64,000 bases of DNA, from assembly GCA_024397875.1 (NCBI GenBank), contig CP073344.1, positions 4,145,001-4,209,000 of the forward strand, read 5' to 3'. Position numbers and translations under genes: made by a program. Positions 6,963-15,546 of the stretch are shown one piece after another. The notes under the pieces are model-generated. The model was not told the origin of the DNA and searched no databases. It worked only from the letters and a program-made list of their open reading frames with translations. The DNA is from Amphritea atlantica. GTDB taxonomy: Bacteria > Pseudomonadota > Gammaproteobacteria > Pseudomonadales > Balneatricaceae. Position 1 is the first letter of the stretch, and each line of letters opens with the position of its first letter.

Positions 6963-9233
6963 ATGTTTAGTCCCCTCAGCATTTTCATTGTTATCTGCCT
7001 TTATATGGGCCTGCTGTTTATCCTGGCAACCGCGGTTGAAAATCGTCGGGCGCTTCTGGGTGGCTATTTTTTCTGGATCTACAGCCTCTCGCTGGGTGTC
7101 TTCGATACCTCATGGGCTTTTTATGGCAATGTCGGGGATGCCGCTACCTACGGCTTCCGCTATCTGGCCATGGATATCGGCAGTTACAGCTGTCTGGCAT
7201 TATGGTGGCTGCTGTTAAAACGTATGGTGCAGGTGAAAGAAGCGCTGCATATTACCAGTATTGCCGATCTGATTGCCGCCCGTTACAACCGCTCACAGTA
7301 CGCTGCTGCGCTGGTCTCATTGATCGCTCTGTTTGGCAGCATCCCTTATGTCGGTTTACAGTTGAAAGCGGTTAACGATTCGATCGCGGTGATCACCAAC
7401 ACTGCCTCAGGAGATACCAGCCAACAGCTGGCCGGTTTTTCTGTCAGTGTCATCTTGCTGCTGTTCACCATTCTTTATGGCCTGAGAAAGTTAGACCCGA
7501 CCGAGCACCATTACGGCATGCTGGTGGTACTGGCAGTTGAGTGTGTTATTAAACTGCTGGCACTGCTGGCCGTAGGGTTGTTTGTGACTTTCGGGCTGTT
7601 TCAGGGCTTTGGCGATATCTTCGCTCAGGCTAAAACTAACAACCTGCACCAGGTGACGGGGGCAGGTCTCCAGGAAAATAGCATCTCAACATTCCTGTCG
7701 CTATTTATAATTGGCTTCTTTCCATTGCTGTTATTACCGCGACAGTTCTATATCGCGGTGGTGGAAAATACCAGCCAGAGCCATATCAAACCTGCTGCCT
7801 GGGTGATGGCGGGCTACGTACTGCTGTTCTCGATTTTTATTGTACCGATTGCCGCAGCGGGTCTGCTGAAGGGCTTACCCCTGGAGCAGGCCGATATGTT
7901 TGTTCTGCTATTACCCCTGCAGGCCAACAGTCCCGTGCTCTCGTTAACCACCTTTATCGGTGGATTTGCGGCCGCCTCGGGAATGGTGATAATCACCACC
8001 ATCGCCGTCTCCACCATGATATCGAATCATCTGGTGCTGCCATTAGCCGAGCGCTGGTCTGTGCTGTCATGGTTGCGGGCTTATCTGTTACAGGTACGCT
8101 GGGCTGTTGCTCTGCTGGTTATTTTGCTGGCCTACGTATTCATATCCTTTTTTACCAGCTCATATTTTCTGACCGCACTGGGGTCTTTAGGGATGACCGC
8201 ATTGTTGCAGGTTGTGACTCCTGTATTTGGCGGACTGTTTTGGGCCAGGGGAAATACGCGGGGGGCGATATGGGGCATGTCGGTGGGTCTGCTGGTCTGG
8301 TTTTACACCCTTCTGCTGCCCATTCTGTTGCGGGAATATGCATGGCTGCCGGGGTTGCTGGAGTTCGGTCCCGGTAATCTCTCCTGGCTCAGGCCAGAAG
8401 GGCTTTTCGGCGTTGATACGCTGGATAAGACGGCCCATGGCATGTTCTTTTCGATGGGCTTGAATACGCTGATCTATATACTCATCTCAGTACTGTTCAC
8501 GCCGCATAAGCAGGAGCGCAACCTGACCAGTGATTTTATGCAGTTATTCAACCCTCTCAAGACTGAGCGTCAGGTACGGCCCACTGGACTGGATGACTAT
8601 ATATCTTTCGATGAAAAGTATAAGGAAGCCTTACAGTTACTGTCTCACTACCTGCGCAATGACAAAGCGCTCCTGCTGTTACAACAGATCGTGGAAGACC
8701 TGCACATAACGACTAAAAAACAGATCAATATCATCGAACTGGTTGAATTTCACCGCATGGTTGAAAATGAACTGTCGGGCTCTATCGGTACCTCCAGTTC
8801 ACACCAGGCGATGCAACACTATGTGCAATACAGTGCCAGAGAATCAAATGAGCTGAAAGCGATCTATCACCATATCGCAACAGAGATTAAGGAGACCGAT
8901 ACGCCTGGCGCAGCCGAACAGCATAGAGGCGACACCGTTGATGCGCTCCAGCATCAGATAGCGGAACTGAAAGTCGAGATCGGCGAAAAAGAACAGCTCA
9001 TTGAATCGATGCGCACTAAGTTAGATCGCCATTACGAAGAGATTCATCGCTTACGGATGGACGCTCAGAAATATCAAACCTTCCTCGAGCTGCAGGCGCG
9101 CATGGATCAGTCTCAATCGGAGCATGAACTGAGGCTGGAAGACGCACAACTGAAACAGTTGCTCGCAGAATTTATCGTCCTGACGCAGCAGTTAAAAAAA
9201 CAGCTCGATAAGAAGCCATCAGACGACGCCTGA
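6963..9233 (+). CDS. SLC5/SSS-type transporter-domain protein with STAC-like region and C-terminal coiled coil, no kinase
   Basis: The first roughly 530 residues contain about 13 hydrophobic segments of the sodium:solute symporter type found at the N-terminus of CbrA-like sensor kinases (for example FDTSWAFYGNVGDAATYGFR and IIGFFPLLLLPRQFYIAVVEN). Residues about 545-630 (ISFDEKYKEALQLLSHYLRN onward) resemble the STAC linker that joins SLC5 domains to signalling modules. The last 100 residues (about 656-756) are strongly heptad-like and charged. No PAS, HisKA or HATPase domain follows: the gene stops at 9233 and no kinase gene is next to it. It may sense or transport a solute and signal through a partner bound by the coiled coil. 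This role is inference. Confidence 0.8.
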   Translation: MFSPLSIFIVICLYMGLLFILATAVENRRALLGGYFFWIYSLSLGVFDTSWAFYGNVGDAATYGFRYLAMDIGSYSCLALWWLLLKRMVQVKEALHITSIADLIAARYNRSQYAAALVSLIALFGSIPYVGLQLKAVNDSIAVITNTASGDTSQQLAGFSVSVILLLFTILYGLRKLDPTEHHYGMLVVLAVECVIKLLALLAVGLFVTFGLFQGFGDIFAQAKTNNLHQVTGAGLQENSISTFLSLFIIGFFPLLLLPRQFYIAVVENTSQSHIKPAAWVMAGYVLLFSIFIVPIAAAGLLKGLPLEQADMFVLLLPLQANSPVLSLTTFIGGFAAASGMVIITTIAVSTMISNHLVLPLAERWSVLSWLRAYLLQVRWAVALLVILLAYVFISFFTSSYFLTALGSLGMTALLQVVTPVFGGLFWARGNTRGAIWGMSVGLLVWFYTLLLPILLREYAWLPGLLEFGPGNLSWLRPEGLFGVDTLDKTAHGMFFSMGLNTLIYILISVLFTPHKQERNLTSDFMQLFNPLKTERQVRPTGLDDYISFDEKYKEALQLLSHYLRNDKALLLLQQIVEDLHITTKKQINIIELVEFHRMVENELSGSIGTSSSHQAMQHYVQYSARESNELKAIYHHIATEIKETDTPGAAEQHRGDTVDALQHQIAELKVEIGEKEQLIESMRTKLDRHYEEIHRLRMDAQKYQTFLELQARMDQSQSEHELRLEDAQLKQLLAEFIVLTQQLKKQLDKKPSDDA

Positions 9234-9403
9234 ATGTCTAAACATTATCAGTGAGTTTTGGGTTTCGCCCGTCGAGAACGCAGAACTCAGACCATCAAAA
9301 GGGAGGGGCCATCTGTGTTTTACAGAACAAAATGGCTCCGGATTATGATGGAGAGGCCTCGCTATCAAAACAGGTACAGGCCTGATGGCTCAGGCGGGTA
9401 ATA

Positions 9404-10510
9404 TCAATCTTGCGGCTCAAATGAAATGGTTTCAACGACTTCAAGATCATAGCCTTCGAGACCAGTGAAGCGCCAGGGTGGGCCCAGATGGCGAATTTTT
9501 CGTACACCTAGTTCTTTAAGGATCTGTGCACCGGTACCGACATCCGAAAATGCTTGCTTGCGGATGTCTTTGGCTTCTTTTACCAGCTGTGGAGCACGTT
9601 GTAGCAAGCTGGCAGCAGTATCACTGTTTCCAAGCGCGATGACGATCCCTTTACCTTCTTTGGCGACCTGTTCCAGCGCTGCCCAGAGGCTCCAGTTCTG
9701 CGGGCCGTGGTATTCAGCACCAATCAGGTCGCGCAGCGGATCAATTACATGCACCCGCACCAGAGTGGCTTCATCTTCGCTCAGATCACCCATGGCCAGC
9801 GCGATATGTACAGTATCATCGAGCTTATCTTCAAAGGTAATCATATTGAACTCGCCATGCACTGTCGGCAATAACTGCTCACCGATACGGGTCACAGTGG
9901 TCTCTGTTGCAAGGCGGTATTGAATCAGATCAGCAATGGAACCGATTTTGATATTATGCTTGGCGGCGAACGTTTCAAGATCCGGACGACGCGCCATAGT
10001 CCCGTCATCATTCATGATCTCTACGATCACCGCCGCGGGTCGGTATCCGGCCAGAGACGCCAGATCACAGCCGGCCTCGGTATGTCCGGCACGGGTCAGA
10101 ACGCCGCCTTTACGGGCGCGTAATGGAAATATATGCCCTGGCTGAACCAGGTCGTCCGGTGTGGCTTCTGCGCCGACCGCAGCACGTATTGTTTCTGCCC
10201 GATCGGCAACAGAAATCCCGGTGGTAACATTACGGGCAGCATCAACCGACAGGGTGAATGCCGTACCATAAGCACAGCCATTATTGGGTACCATCATCGG
10301 CAACCCAAGCTGATCGCAACGGGCTTCATCCAGCGTTAAACAGATAAGTCCCCGGGCATGTGTTGCCATAAAATTAATGCTTTCAGGTGTCACGGCTTCC
10401 GCCGCCATGACCAGATCACCTTCATTTTCCCGGTCTTCGTCATCCACCAGAATGACCATGCGTCCCTGACGGATCTCCGAGATGATCTCTTCACTGTTAT
10501 TGAATTGCAT
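9404..10510 (-). CDS. ribBX: RibBX: 3,4-dihydroxy-2-butanone-4-phosphate synthase with degenerate GTP cyclohydrolase II domain
   Basis: The N-terminal roughly 200 residues are DHBP synthase, which makes the four-carbon riboflavin precursor from ribulose 5-phosphate. [16 protein letters not shown] and [12 protein letters not shown] are its active-site motifs, and [20 protein letters not shown] is conserved. The C-terminal part aligns with GTP cyclohydrolase II ([11 protein letters not shown]), but the zinc-binding cysteine cluster is missing: the expected region reads [19 protein letters not shown]. This fits the bifunctional-looking RibBX type, in which the second domain has lost cyclohydrolase activity. 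No FMN riboswitch was recognised upstream. It is separated from the BCCT gene by a terminator. Confidence 0.88.
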   Translation of the reverse strand: MQFNNSEEIISEIRQGRMVILVDDEDRENEGDLVMAAEAVTPESINFMATHARGLICLTLDEARCDQLGLPMMVPNNGCAYGTAFTLSVDAARNVTTGISVADRAETIRAAVGAEATPDDLVQPGHIFPLRARKGGVLTRAGHTEAGCDLASLAGYRPAAVIVEIMNDDGTMARRPDLETFAAKHNIKIGSIADLIQYRLATETTVTRIGEQLLPTVHGEFNMITFEDKLDDTVHIALAMGDLSEDEATLVRVHVIDPLRDLIGAEYHGPQNWSLWAALEQVAKEGKGIVIALGNSDTAASLLQRAPQLVKEAKDIRKQAFSDVGTGAQILKELGVRKIRHLGPPWRFTGLEGYDLEVVETISFEPQD

Positions 10511-10621
10511 CGTTATTACTCGCTTAAAAATCAGGCCGCTCCGGGATCGCCATCAGGCCAGCCGAATAACCTTACGCTGTTGCAGTTGTGATATCTGGCG
10601 CAGAGTATCTGCTTCCAGACT

Positions 10622-10646
10622 CAAAAAAGCGGTCGTAGTGACCGCT
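10622..10646 (-). terminator. Rho-independent terminator after the BCCT gene
   Basis: The stem AGCGGTC / GACCGCT (10628-10646) is followed on the minus strand by six Ts. It ends transcription of the BCCT gene before ribBX. Confidence 0.75.
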
Positions 10647-10652
10647 AAAGAG

Positions 10653-10710
10653 ACTCAGAGCCAGACAGCTCTGAGTAAGAGAACTGTTCCACGGACAGAT
10701 GGAACAGTTC
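10653..10710. repeat. two further perfect hairpins downstream of the BCCT gene
   Basis: Arms GAACTGTTCC (10681-10690) and GGAACAGTTC (10701-10710) form a 10-bp stem. Arms ACTCAGAGC (10653-10661) and GCTCTGAGT (10668-10676) form a 9-bp stem. Together with the terminator they make three consecutive hairpins in the BCCT mRNA 3' region. They could protect the mRNA 3' end or be the tail of a small RNA. Confidence 0.55.
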
Positions 10711-10725
10711 ATGCTGGCTATGCGC

Positions 10726-12354
10726 TTAGGAGGAAGCCTTTACTTCAGTAGCCAGTAGTGCTCCGTTATCTTCCTCTTCAACTTCAGGTTGCTGAGGGGC
10801 CGTGGGGTAGACCACTCCGTTAGCTTCGTCGTTGAGTCCCTTCACCAGGGCCGCGCACATAAACAGCAGTACGACAGAGAAGGGCAGTGCGGCAGCAATC
10901 GATGCGGTTTGCAGGGCTTTAAGGCCACCCGCCATCAGCAGTACGGCAGCAACGGCACCCAGACCAAGACCCCAGATAATACGGAAGCGCTGCGGTGGGT
11001 TCTTGTTGCCCACGGAGAGAATAGTACAGATAACCAACGTACCGGAATCCGCCGAGGTCACAAACCAGGTGATGATCATGAAGGTCGCCAGGGCAGCCAT
11101 TGGCCAGGTCAGTGCCTCCACCCCGATCGCTTCAATTGTCTGGTACAGCGCAAGTGTCATATTACTATTGACCGCATCCACAATACCGCCGGCACCATAA
11201 AGCTCAATATGCAGCGCGGTACCACCGAAAATTACGATCCACAGGAAACCTCCCAGTGGTGGAATAGTCAGTGCTGTTAATAAGAATTGACGAATAGTAC
11301 GGCCGCGAGAGATACGGGCGATGAACATGCCAACCAGAGGTCCCCAGGATAACCACCAGCCCCAGTAGAAGATTGTCCACCAGCCCTGCCACTGACTTTC
11401 TGGATTAGGATCGGTCCAGAAACCCATAGGAATCAGGTTCCAGAGGTAATCCCCTACACTGGTGGTGAATAAGCCCAACAGGAATACGGTAGGACCAGCC
11501 AACAGGAAAAACAGAATCAGAATAGCGCTGATTCGAATGTTCCAGATACTGAGGAACTTAATGCCTTTTTCTACGCCGGATACTGCGGACAGTGTACCGA
11601 TGACAGAGATAACGGCGATCAGGATCACTTGTGTCGTGGTCGAGATCTCTATATCGAACAGATAGTTCAGGCCAGCATTCATCTGGGATACACCCAATCC
11701 CAGTGTTGTTGCAGTACCAAACAGGGTACTGAAGATCGCCAGCAGGTCAACCGCATGGCCGATAGGTCCATAAATCCGGTTACCCAGAATAGGGTAAAGC
11801 GCAGATCGAACCGTCAGTGGCAGCCCCCGACGGTAGGCAAAATAAGCCAGCATCAGACCGACAAGAATGTAGATTGCCCAGCCATGCAGACCCCAGTGAA
11901 ACAGGGTGATACGCATTGCCATCTGAGCGGCTTCACTGGTACCTTCTGCTATCCCCGCCATCTCCATGAACGGGTTACCCTGAAAGTGGAAAATGGGTTC
12001 AGCTATGCTCCAGAACAGAATACCGGTGCCTATAGCACAGCTGAACAGCATCGAAAACCAGGTCATGAAACCGAATTCGGGTTTCTCATCATCTTTACCA
12101 AGACGCAAATGACCGAAGCGGCTGAAGGCCAGCCAGATAGAAAAGAACAAAACCAGGCTAACGACGGTGACGTAATACCAGCTCAGTGTGGCTTGAATCC
12201 AGCTTTTTACATCGCTGTAGATTCCATTAGCGAAATCTACATTCATTATGGTGAACAGGACAAAGGCCAGCACCATAGCTTTGGAAGCGACCCCCATCCC
12301 AGGGTGAACCCCGAGGAAGAACCCCTTATCTGCTAACATCTTCTTGGGCTGCAT
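10726..12354 (-). CDS. BCCT family (betaine/carnitine/choline) transporter
   Basis: This is a 542-residue integral membrane transporter with about 12 hydrophobic segments. The BCCT signature is clear: TIFYWGWWLSWGPLVGMFIARISRGRTIRQF contains the conserved aromatic substrate box and the RISRGR loop. SCAIGTGILFWSIAEP marks the unwound helix 3 glycine stretch. The C-terminal tail is short and acidic (PEVEEEDNG) and lacks the long basic osmosensing tail of BetP, so the protein is more likely a nutrient importer than an osmoprotectant carrier. The 34-bp palindrome at 12445-12478 lies 91 bases upstream, and the adjacent betaine-type catabolic genes suggest import of an N-methylated pyridinium betaine such as trigonelline. 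Confidence 0.92.
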   Translation of the reverse strand: MQPKKMLADKGFFLGVHPGMGVASKAMVLAFVLFTIMNVDFANGIYSDVKSWIQATLSWYYVTVVSLVLFFSIWLAFSRFGHLRLGKDDEKPEFGFMTWFSMLFSCAIGTGILFWSIAEPIFHFQGNPFMEMAGIAEGTSEAAQMAMRITLFHWGLHGWAIYILVGLMLAYFAYRRGLPLTVRSALYPILGNRIYGPIGHAVDLLAIFSTLFGTATTLGLGVSQMNAGLNYLFDIEISTTTQVILIAVISVIGTLSAVSGVEKGIKFLSIWNIRISAILILFFLLAGPTVFLLGLFTTSVGDYLWNLIPMGFWTDPNPESQWQGWWTIFYWGWWLSWGPLVGMFIARISRGRTIRQFLLTALTIPPLGGFLWIVIFGGTALHIELYGAGGIVDAVNSNMTLALYQTIEAIGVEALTWPMAALATFMIITWFVTSADSGTLVICTILSVGNKNPPQRFRIIWGLGLGAVAAVLLMAGGLKALQTASIAAALPFSVVLLFMCAALVKGLNDEANGVVYPTAPQQPEVEEEDNGALLATEVKASS

Positions 12355-12444
12355 ATAGCATGCTCCCTTCTTATTCTTTGTTAATTGATGTTTGTCGGAT
12401 TTTCCAATGTAGCGGGAAGACCGACAAATAAACGCAGTCCGATA

Positions 12445-12478
12445 CTGCTTGTATTATGGTATACCATAATACAAGCAG
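12445..12478. promoter_or_regulatory. perfect 34-bp palindromic operator upstream of the BCCT gene
   Basis: The left arm is CTGCTTGTATTATGGTA and the right arm is its exact reverse complement, centred on GTATAC. It lies in the BCCT promoter region, 91 bases from the start codon. The core TGTATTATGGTATACCATAA is partly repeated at 15485-15518 before the AA_synth gene. The GntR/FadR-type regulator at 14733-15389 is the obvious candidate ligand-controlled repressor. Confidence 0.8.
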
Positions 12479-12585
12479 AGATCAAATCATTAGTCGCCGT
12501 CAACAGGTTTCTATTCGATGTAGCACTGATGGAAGACTCGGTAACAGGTGGGACAGGGCACTTAATCGCTGTCTGATCTGTAAAC

Positions 12586-12617
12586 AAAAAAGCTCTGACC
12601 GTTTAGTCAGAGCTTTT
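12586..12617 (-). terminator. terminator after the semialdehyde dehydrogenase gene
   Basis: Arms AAAAGCTCTGAC and GTCAGAGCTTTT enclose a six-base loop, with a T-run on the minus strand. It separates the dehydrogenase transcript from the BCCT gene, which therefore needs its own promoter. Confidence 0.85.
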
Positions 12618-12652
12618 GTTGGGGCTTAGATCCGAAGGCTGTAACGTGATCG

Positions 12653-14116
12653 TTAAATATCACCCATGCAGATATATTTAATCTCCAGATAGTCATCCAG
12701 ACCATACTTAGATCCTTCACGACCCTGACCCGACTCCTTAACACCACCAAATGGAATAACTTCAGAGCTGATCGCCACTTCATTTACCCCAACCATGCCG
12801 TAGTCTATCGCTTCAGATACACGCCAGACTCGCGATATATCTTTAGTGAAAATATATGATGCCAATCCGAACTCGGTATCGTTGGCCATGGCTATCGCTT
12901 CGTCTTCAGTACTGAATTTAAAAACAGGGGCAACCGGACCAAAAATTTCTTCTTTAGCGATACGCATATTATTGCTCAGATGTGCCAGTACAGTCGGCTG
13001 ATAGAAGGCCTCTCCGAGGGTATCAATTTGTCCCCCGGTTGTTACGCTGGCGCCTTTTGCCTGTGCATCTACCACAAGCGCGTGCACATTGGCGGCCGCT
13101 TTAGCTGTAATCAGCGGGCCTATCGTTGTAGCACTATCGAAGCCGTTACCTAAGCTGAACTTATTCACAGCCGCGGTGAATTTCTCGACGAAAGCATCGT
13201 AAACCGTATCCTGAACGATGATGCGATTAGCGCAAATACAGGTCTGGCCTGCGTTGCGGTATTTAGCTGAAATAGCACCGGCGACCGCTTTATCTAAATC
13301 AGCGTCTTCGAATACTAATACCGGCGCATTGCCGCCTAACTCCATTGAGGTGCGTTTAACGGTCTGAGCACATTGCTGCATGAGCAATTTGCCAATCGGA
13401 GTAGAACCGGTAAAGGTAAACTTCTTCACGATTGGATTTGAAGTCAGCTCAGCACCAATTTCAGGGGCTGCTGTGCCTGCAACAACATTGAACAAACCCG
13501 CAGGAATACCGGCACGGTCAGCCAGTTCCGCCAGTGCTAATGCCGACAGCGGTGTTTCAGCCGCAGGCTTTAAGACAATGGCACAACCCACGGCTAATGC
13601 CGGAGCGGCCTTCCGGGTAATCATTGCGTTAGGGAAGTTCCAGGGTGTGACCGCAGCAACGACGCCAATAGGTTGCTTAATCACGATAGAGCGGCGGTCT
13701 GCAGTCGTGTTTGGAATTACGTCACCATAAACACGTTTAGCCTCTTCGGCGAACCACTCAACGAACGAAGCACCGTAAGCCACTTCGCCTTTAGATTCTG
13801 CAAATACTTTGCCTTGTTCCGCAGTCATAATAATGGCCAGATCATCCTGATTCTCCATCATTAAGTCGAACCACTTCCGCAATATCACTGAACGCTCTTT
13901 AGCGGTTTTCTTTTTCCAGCCCTGCATCGCCTGATCTGCAACTTCAATTGCACGACGCGTTTCGGCAGCGCCCAGGTCCGCGACTTGCGCTATCTCCCTT
14001 CCGTTTGAGGGATCGGTTACCGCAAACGTCTTTCCCGAATCCGCATCCAGCCACTCTCCGTTGATATACGACTGGGTTCTTAACAAGGATTGATCTTTCA
14101 GATTTAAAATAGACAT
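12653..14116 (-). CDS. NAD(P)-dependent succinate-semialdehyde dehydrogenase type (GabD/TgnE-like)
   Basis: This is a 487-residue aldehyde dehydrogenase of the GabD branch. The catalytic cysteine is Cys293 in YRNAGQTCICANR, the general base is Glu259 in MELGG, and the cofactor motif is FTGSTPIG. The best inference is oxidation of succinate semialdehyde to succinate, as the last step of trigonelline breakdown (TgnE). A GABA pathway role is possible, but no GABA transaminase is nearby. It follows the CMD gene after a 221-base gap containing a hairpin and may have its own promoter. TTGTATTGCGG at 14267-14277 matches 9 of 11 bases of the operator half-site. Confidence 0.85.
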   Translation of the reverse strand: MSILNLKDQSLLRTQSYINGEWLDADSGKTFAVTDPSNGREIAQVADLGAAETRRAIEVADQAMQGWKKKTAKERSVILRKWFDLMMENQDDLAIIMTAEQGKVFAESKGEVAYGASFVEWFAEEAKRVYGDVIPNTTADRRSIVIKQPIGVVAAVTPWNFPNAMITRKAAPALAVGCAIVLKPAAETPLSALALAELADRAGIPAGLFNVVAGTAAPEIGAELTSNPIVKKFTFTGSTPIGKLLMQQCAQTVKRTSMELGGNAPVLVFEDADLDKAVAGAISAKYRNAGQTCICANRIIVQDTVYDAFVEKFTAAVNKFSLGNGFDSATTIGPLITAKAAANVHALVVDAQAKGASVTTGGQIDTLGEAFYQPTVLAHLSNNMRIAKEEIFGPVAPVFKFSTEDEAIAMANDTEFGLASYIFTKDISRVWRVSEAIDYGMVGVNEVAISSEVIPFGGVKESGQGREGSKYGLDDYLEIKYICMGDI

Positions 14117-14229
14117 ATTTGTATTCTGCTCGTTAACATACGTTAGTGATTAACGGCCTTTCTCAATGCGCTAAAGCGGCCGTGAAGTTTATCGCTCGGG
14201 ACCTTTTTTAAGGCGACGAAGACCCACAA

Positions 14230-14247
14230 GGCAGACCGGTGTCTGCC
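14230..14247. repeat. perfect 7-bp hairpin between the CMD and dehydrogenase genes
   Basis: Arms GGCAGAC and GTCTGCC enclose the loop CGGT. No T-run follows on the minus strand, so it is not a clear terminator. It may mark processing or partial termination between the two genes. Confidence 0.45.
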
Positions 14248-14337
14248 CCTGTAAAATTTAATAGGGTTGTATTGCGGCTTAGGCACAGTGCGAAATAAAA
14301 GCGACCGCGCCCTAATCCGGGAGTTAGCGGTTATTCG

Positions 14338-14718
14338 TTATATGAGTTCGAGTTCTTCCAGAACGTCTCTTGCGATTCTGAAACATTCCACACCCTGAGG
14401 TACGCCACAGTAAATAGCGATTACATGAATTGCAGACCTGATTTCATCGACAGTGACACCGTTTGTGATTGCCCCACGCAGATGAAGCTCCCATTCATGC
14501 ATCTTGCCCAAGGCGGCGATCATAGTGAGATTCATCAGTGAGCGGGTCTTCACATCAATGGTGTCGTCTCCCCAGCCAAATCCCCAACACCATTCGGTCA
14601 TGGCTTCCTGGAAAGGTAAGTTAAAGGCATCTGCTTTAGCCAAATTATTAGTGACATATTCTTCACCCAGAGTGGCCTTACGCTTACTCAAACCTAATTC
14701 AAACAGTGCTTTATCCAT
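14338..14718 (-). CDS. carboxymuconolactone decarboxylase (CMD) family protein
   Basis: The 126-residue all-helical protein is related to PcaC and AhpD. The segment EIRSAIHVIAIYCGVPQGVECF is the conserved CMD core with an active-site-like cysteine and glutamate. LMNLTMIAALGKMHEWELHLRGAITNGV precedes it. True PcaC decarboxylates 4-carboxymuconolactone in protocatechuate degradation, but no other pca gene is present. Here it lies 14 bases after the GntR gene and inside a pyridine-type catabolic cluster. A decarboxylase or isomerase role on a ring-opened intermediate is possible but not proven. Confidence 0.8.
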   Translation of the reverse strand: MDKALFELGLSKRKATLGEEYVTNNLAKADAFNLPFQEAMTEWCWGFGWGDDTIDVKTRSLMNLTMIAALGKMHEWELHLRGAITNGVTVDEIRSAIHVIAIYCGVPQGVECFRIARDVLEELELI

Positions 14719-14732
14719 GTTTATACCTTCAG

Positions 14733-15389
14733 TTAAATCATTTCAGCGGCAACTTCAGCGGCTTCAGTCAGATGCTGTTTGCAAATTGCTTCGGCGCGAT
14801 CAGTATCATGCTGTTCGATTGCATCAACTATTTTACTTAAATTTTCTGGCCCCTTGTCGCGTCGCGCAGCGGTGCTCAGCGTCATGGCGCGCAAACGGGA
14901 AATCCGGGCATTCAATCGTTCAACCACATCCCAGGTGATATGTTTACCGCCGGTGGTGAAAATGAGTCTGTAAAATACAGTGGTCAGCTTCAGCGCCTGC
15001 ATCACTTGTTCTTTTCTCAGGCAATCAGCGATCTCTTTACAGAGCAGGCGCAGCTCAGCAATAACCGCTTTATCAGCCTTCAGGGCGCAACTTTTCACTG
15101 CAGAGCATTCCAGTAGAATCCGCAGTTCATAAATCTCTTTAACTTCTTCGCCACTGATGCTTGCAACAATAAAGCCCGCATTAGGGACACCCACAATTAG
15201 CCGTTCGCTTTCTAAATGCCTTATACACTCACGAACCACTGTGCGGCTAACCCCCATACTTTCGCATAAACTGCGTTCTATCAGGCGTTCTCCTGGCTTA
15301 ATGTGATCGCTGGTGATCGCATCTCGCAAAGATTCCAGAGCATTTTCTTTTAACGTTTTTGGTCTATCTACCTTCAGCATATTGTCCAT
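14733..15389 (-). CDS. GntR family (FadR/FCD) transcriptional regulator
   Basis: The N-terminal winged helix (residues about 8-75) reads LRDAITSDHIKPGERLIERS, then LCESMGVSRTVVRECIRHLESERLI, the classic GntR pattern. The helical C-terminal FCD domain binds a small ligand, with metal-coordinating type residues spread over residues 90-210. At 218 residues it has normal length. It is divergent from the AA_synth operon and lies upstream of the CMD gene. The two related palindromes at 12445 and 15485 are the likely binding sites, so it probably represses the uptake and catabolic genes until the substrate or an intermediate is present. Confidence 0.9.
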   Translation of the reverse strand: MDNMLKVDRPKTLKENALESLRDAITSDHIKPGERLIERSLCESMGVSRTVVRECIRHLESERLIVGVPNAGFIVASISGEEVKEIYELRILLECSAVKSCALKADKAVIAELRLLCKEIADCLRKEQVMQALKLTTVFYRLIFTTGGKHITWDVVERLNARISRLRAMTLSTAARRDKGPENLSKIVDAIEQHDTDRAEAICKQHLTEAAEVAAEMI

Positions 15390-15484
15390 GATTCCATTAT
15401 TTAGACTGGTAAGGGCTCTCTTTTAACGGAGGAGCACTAAGGAATCCAGATTACTATATTTCCAAACGTTTTGTTGCATGCGAT

Positions 15485-15518
15485 AAGATTATATGATTGT
15501 ATACCATAATACAATAAA
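15485..15518. promoter_or_regulatory. second, imperfect copy of the GntR-type operator
   Basis: The right half ATACCATAATACAA is identical to the right half of the palindrome at 12461-12474. The left half matches in 7 of the 10 bases next to the centre. It is centred on GTATAC at 15499-15504, about 45 bases before the AA_synth start and 110 bases from the divergent GntR start, so one site could control both directions. Confidence 0.7.
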
Positions 15519-15546
15519 CGATCTTGATTCTTTAAGTGAGCATGAC

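Noticed and set aside
10511..10725. FMN riboswitch before ribBX
   Set aside because: No RFN core sequence was recognised; the structures present are the hairpins and terminator of the preceding gene.
15493..15546. Eighteen-codon extension of the AA_synth protein
   Set aside because: It would begin inside the operator, and the family similarity starts at 15547.
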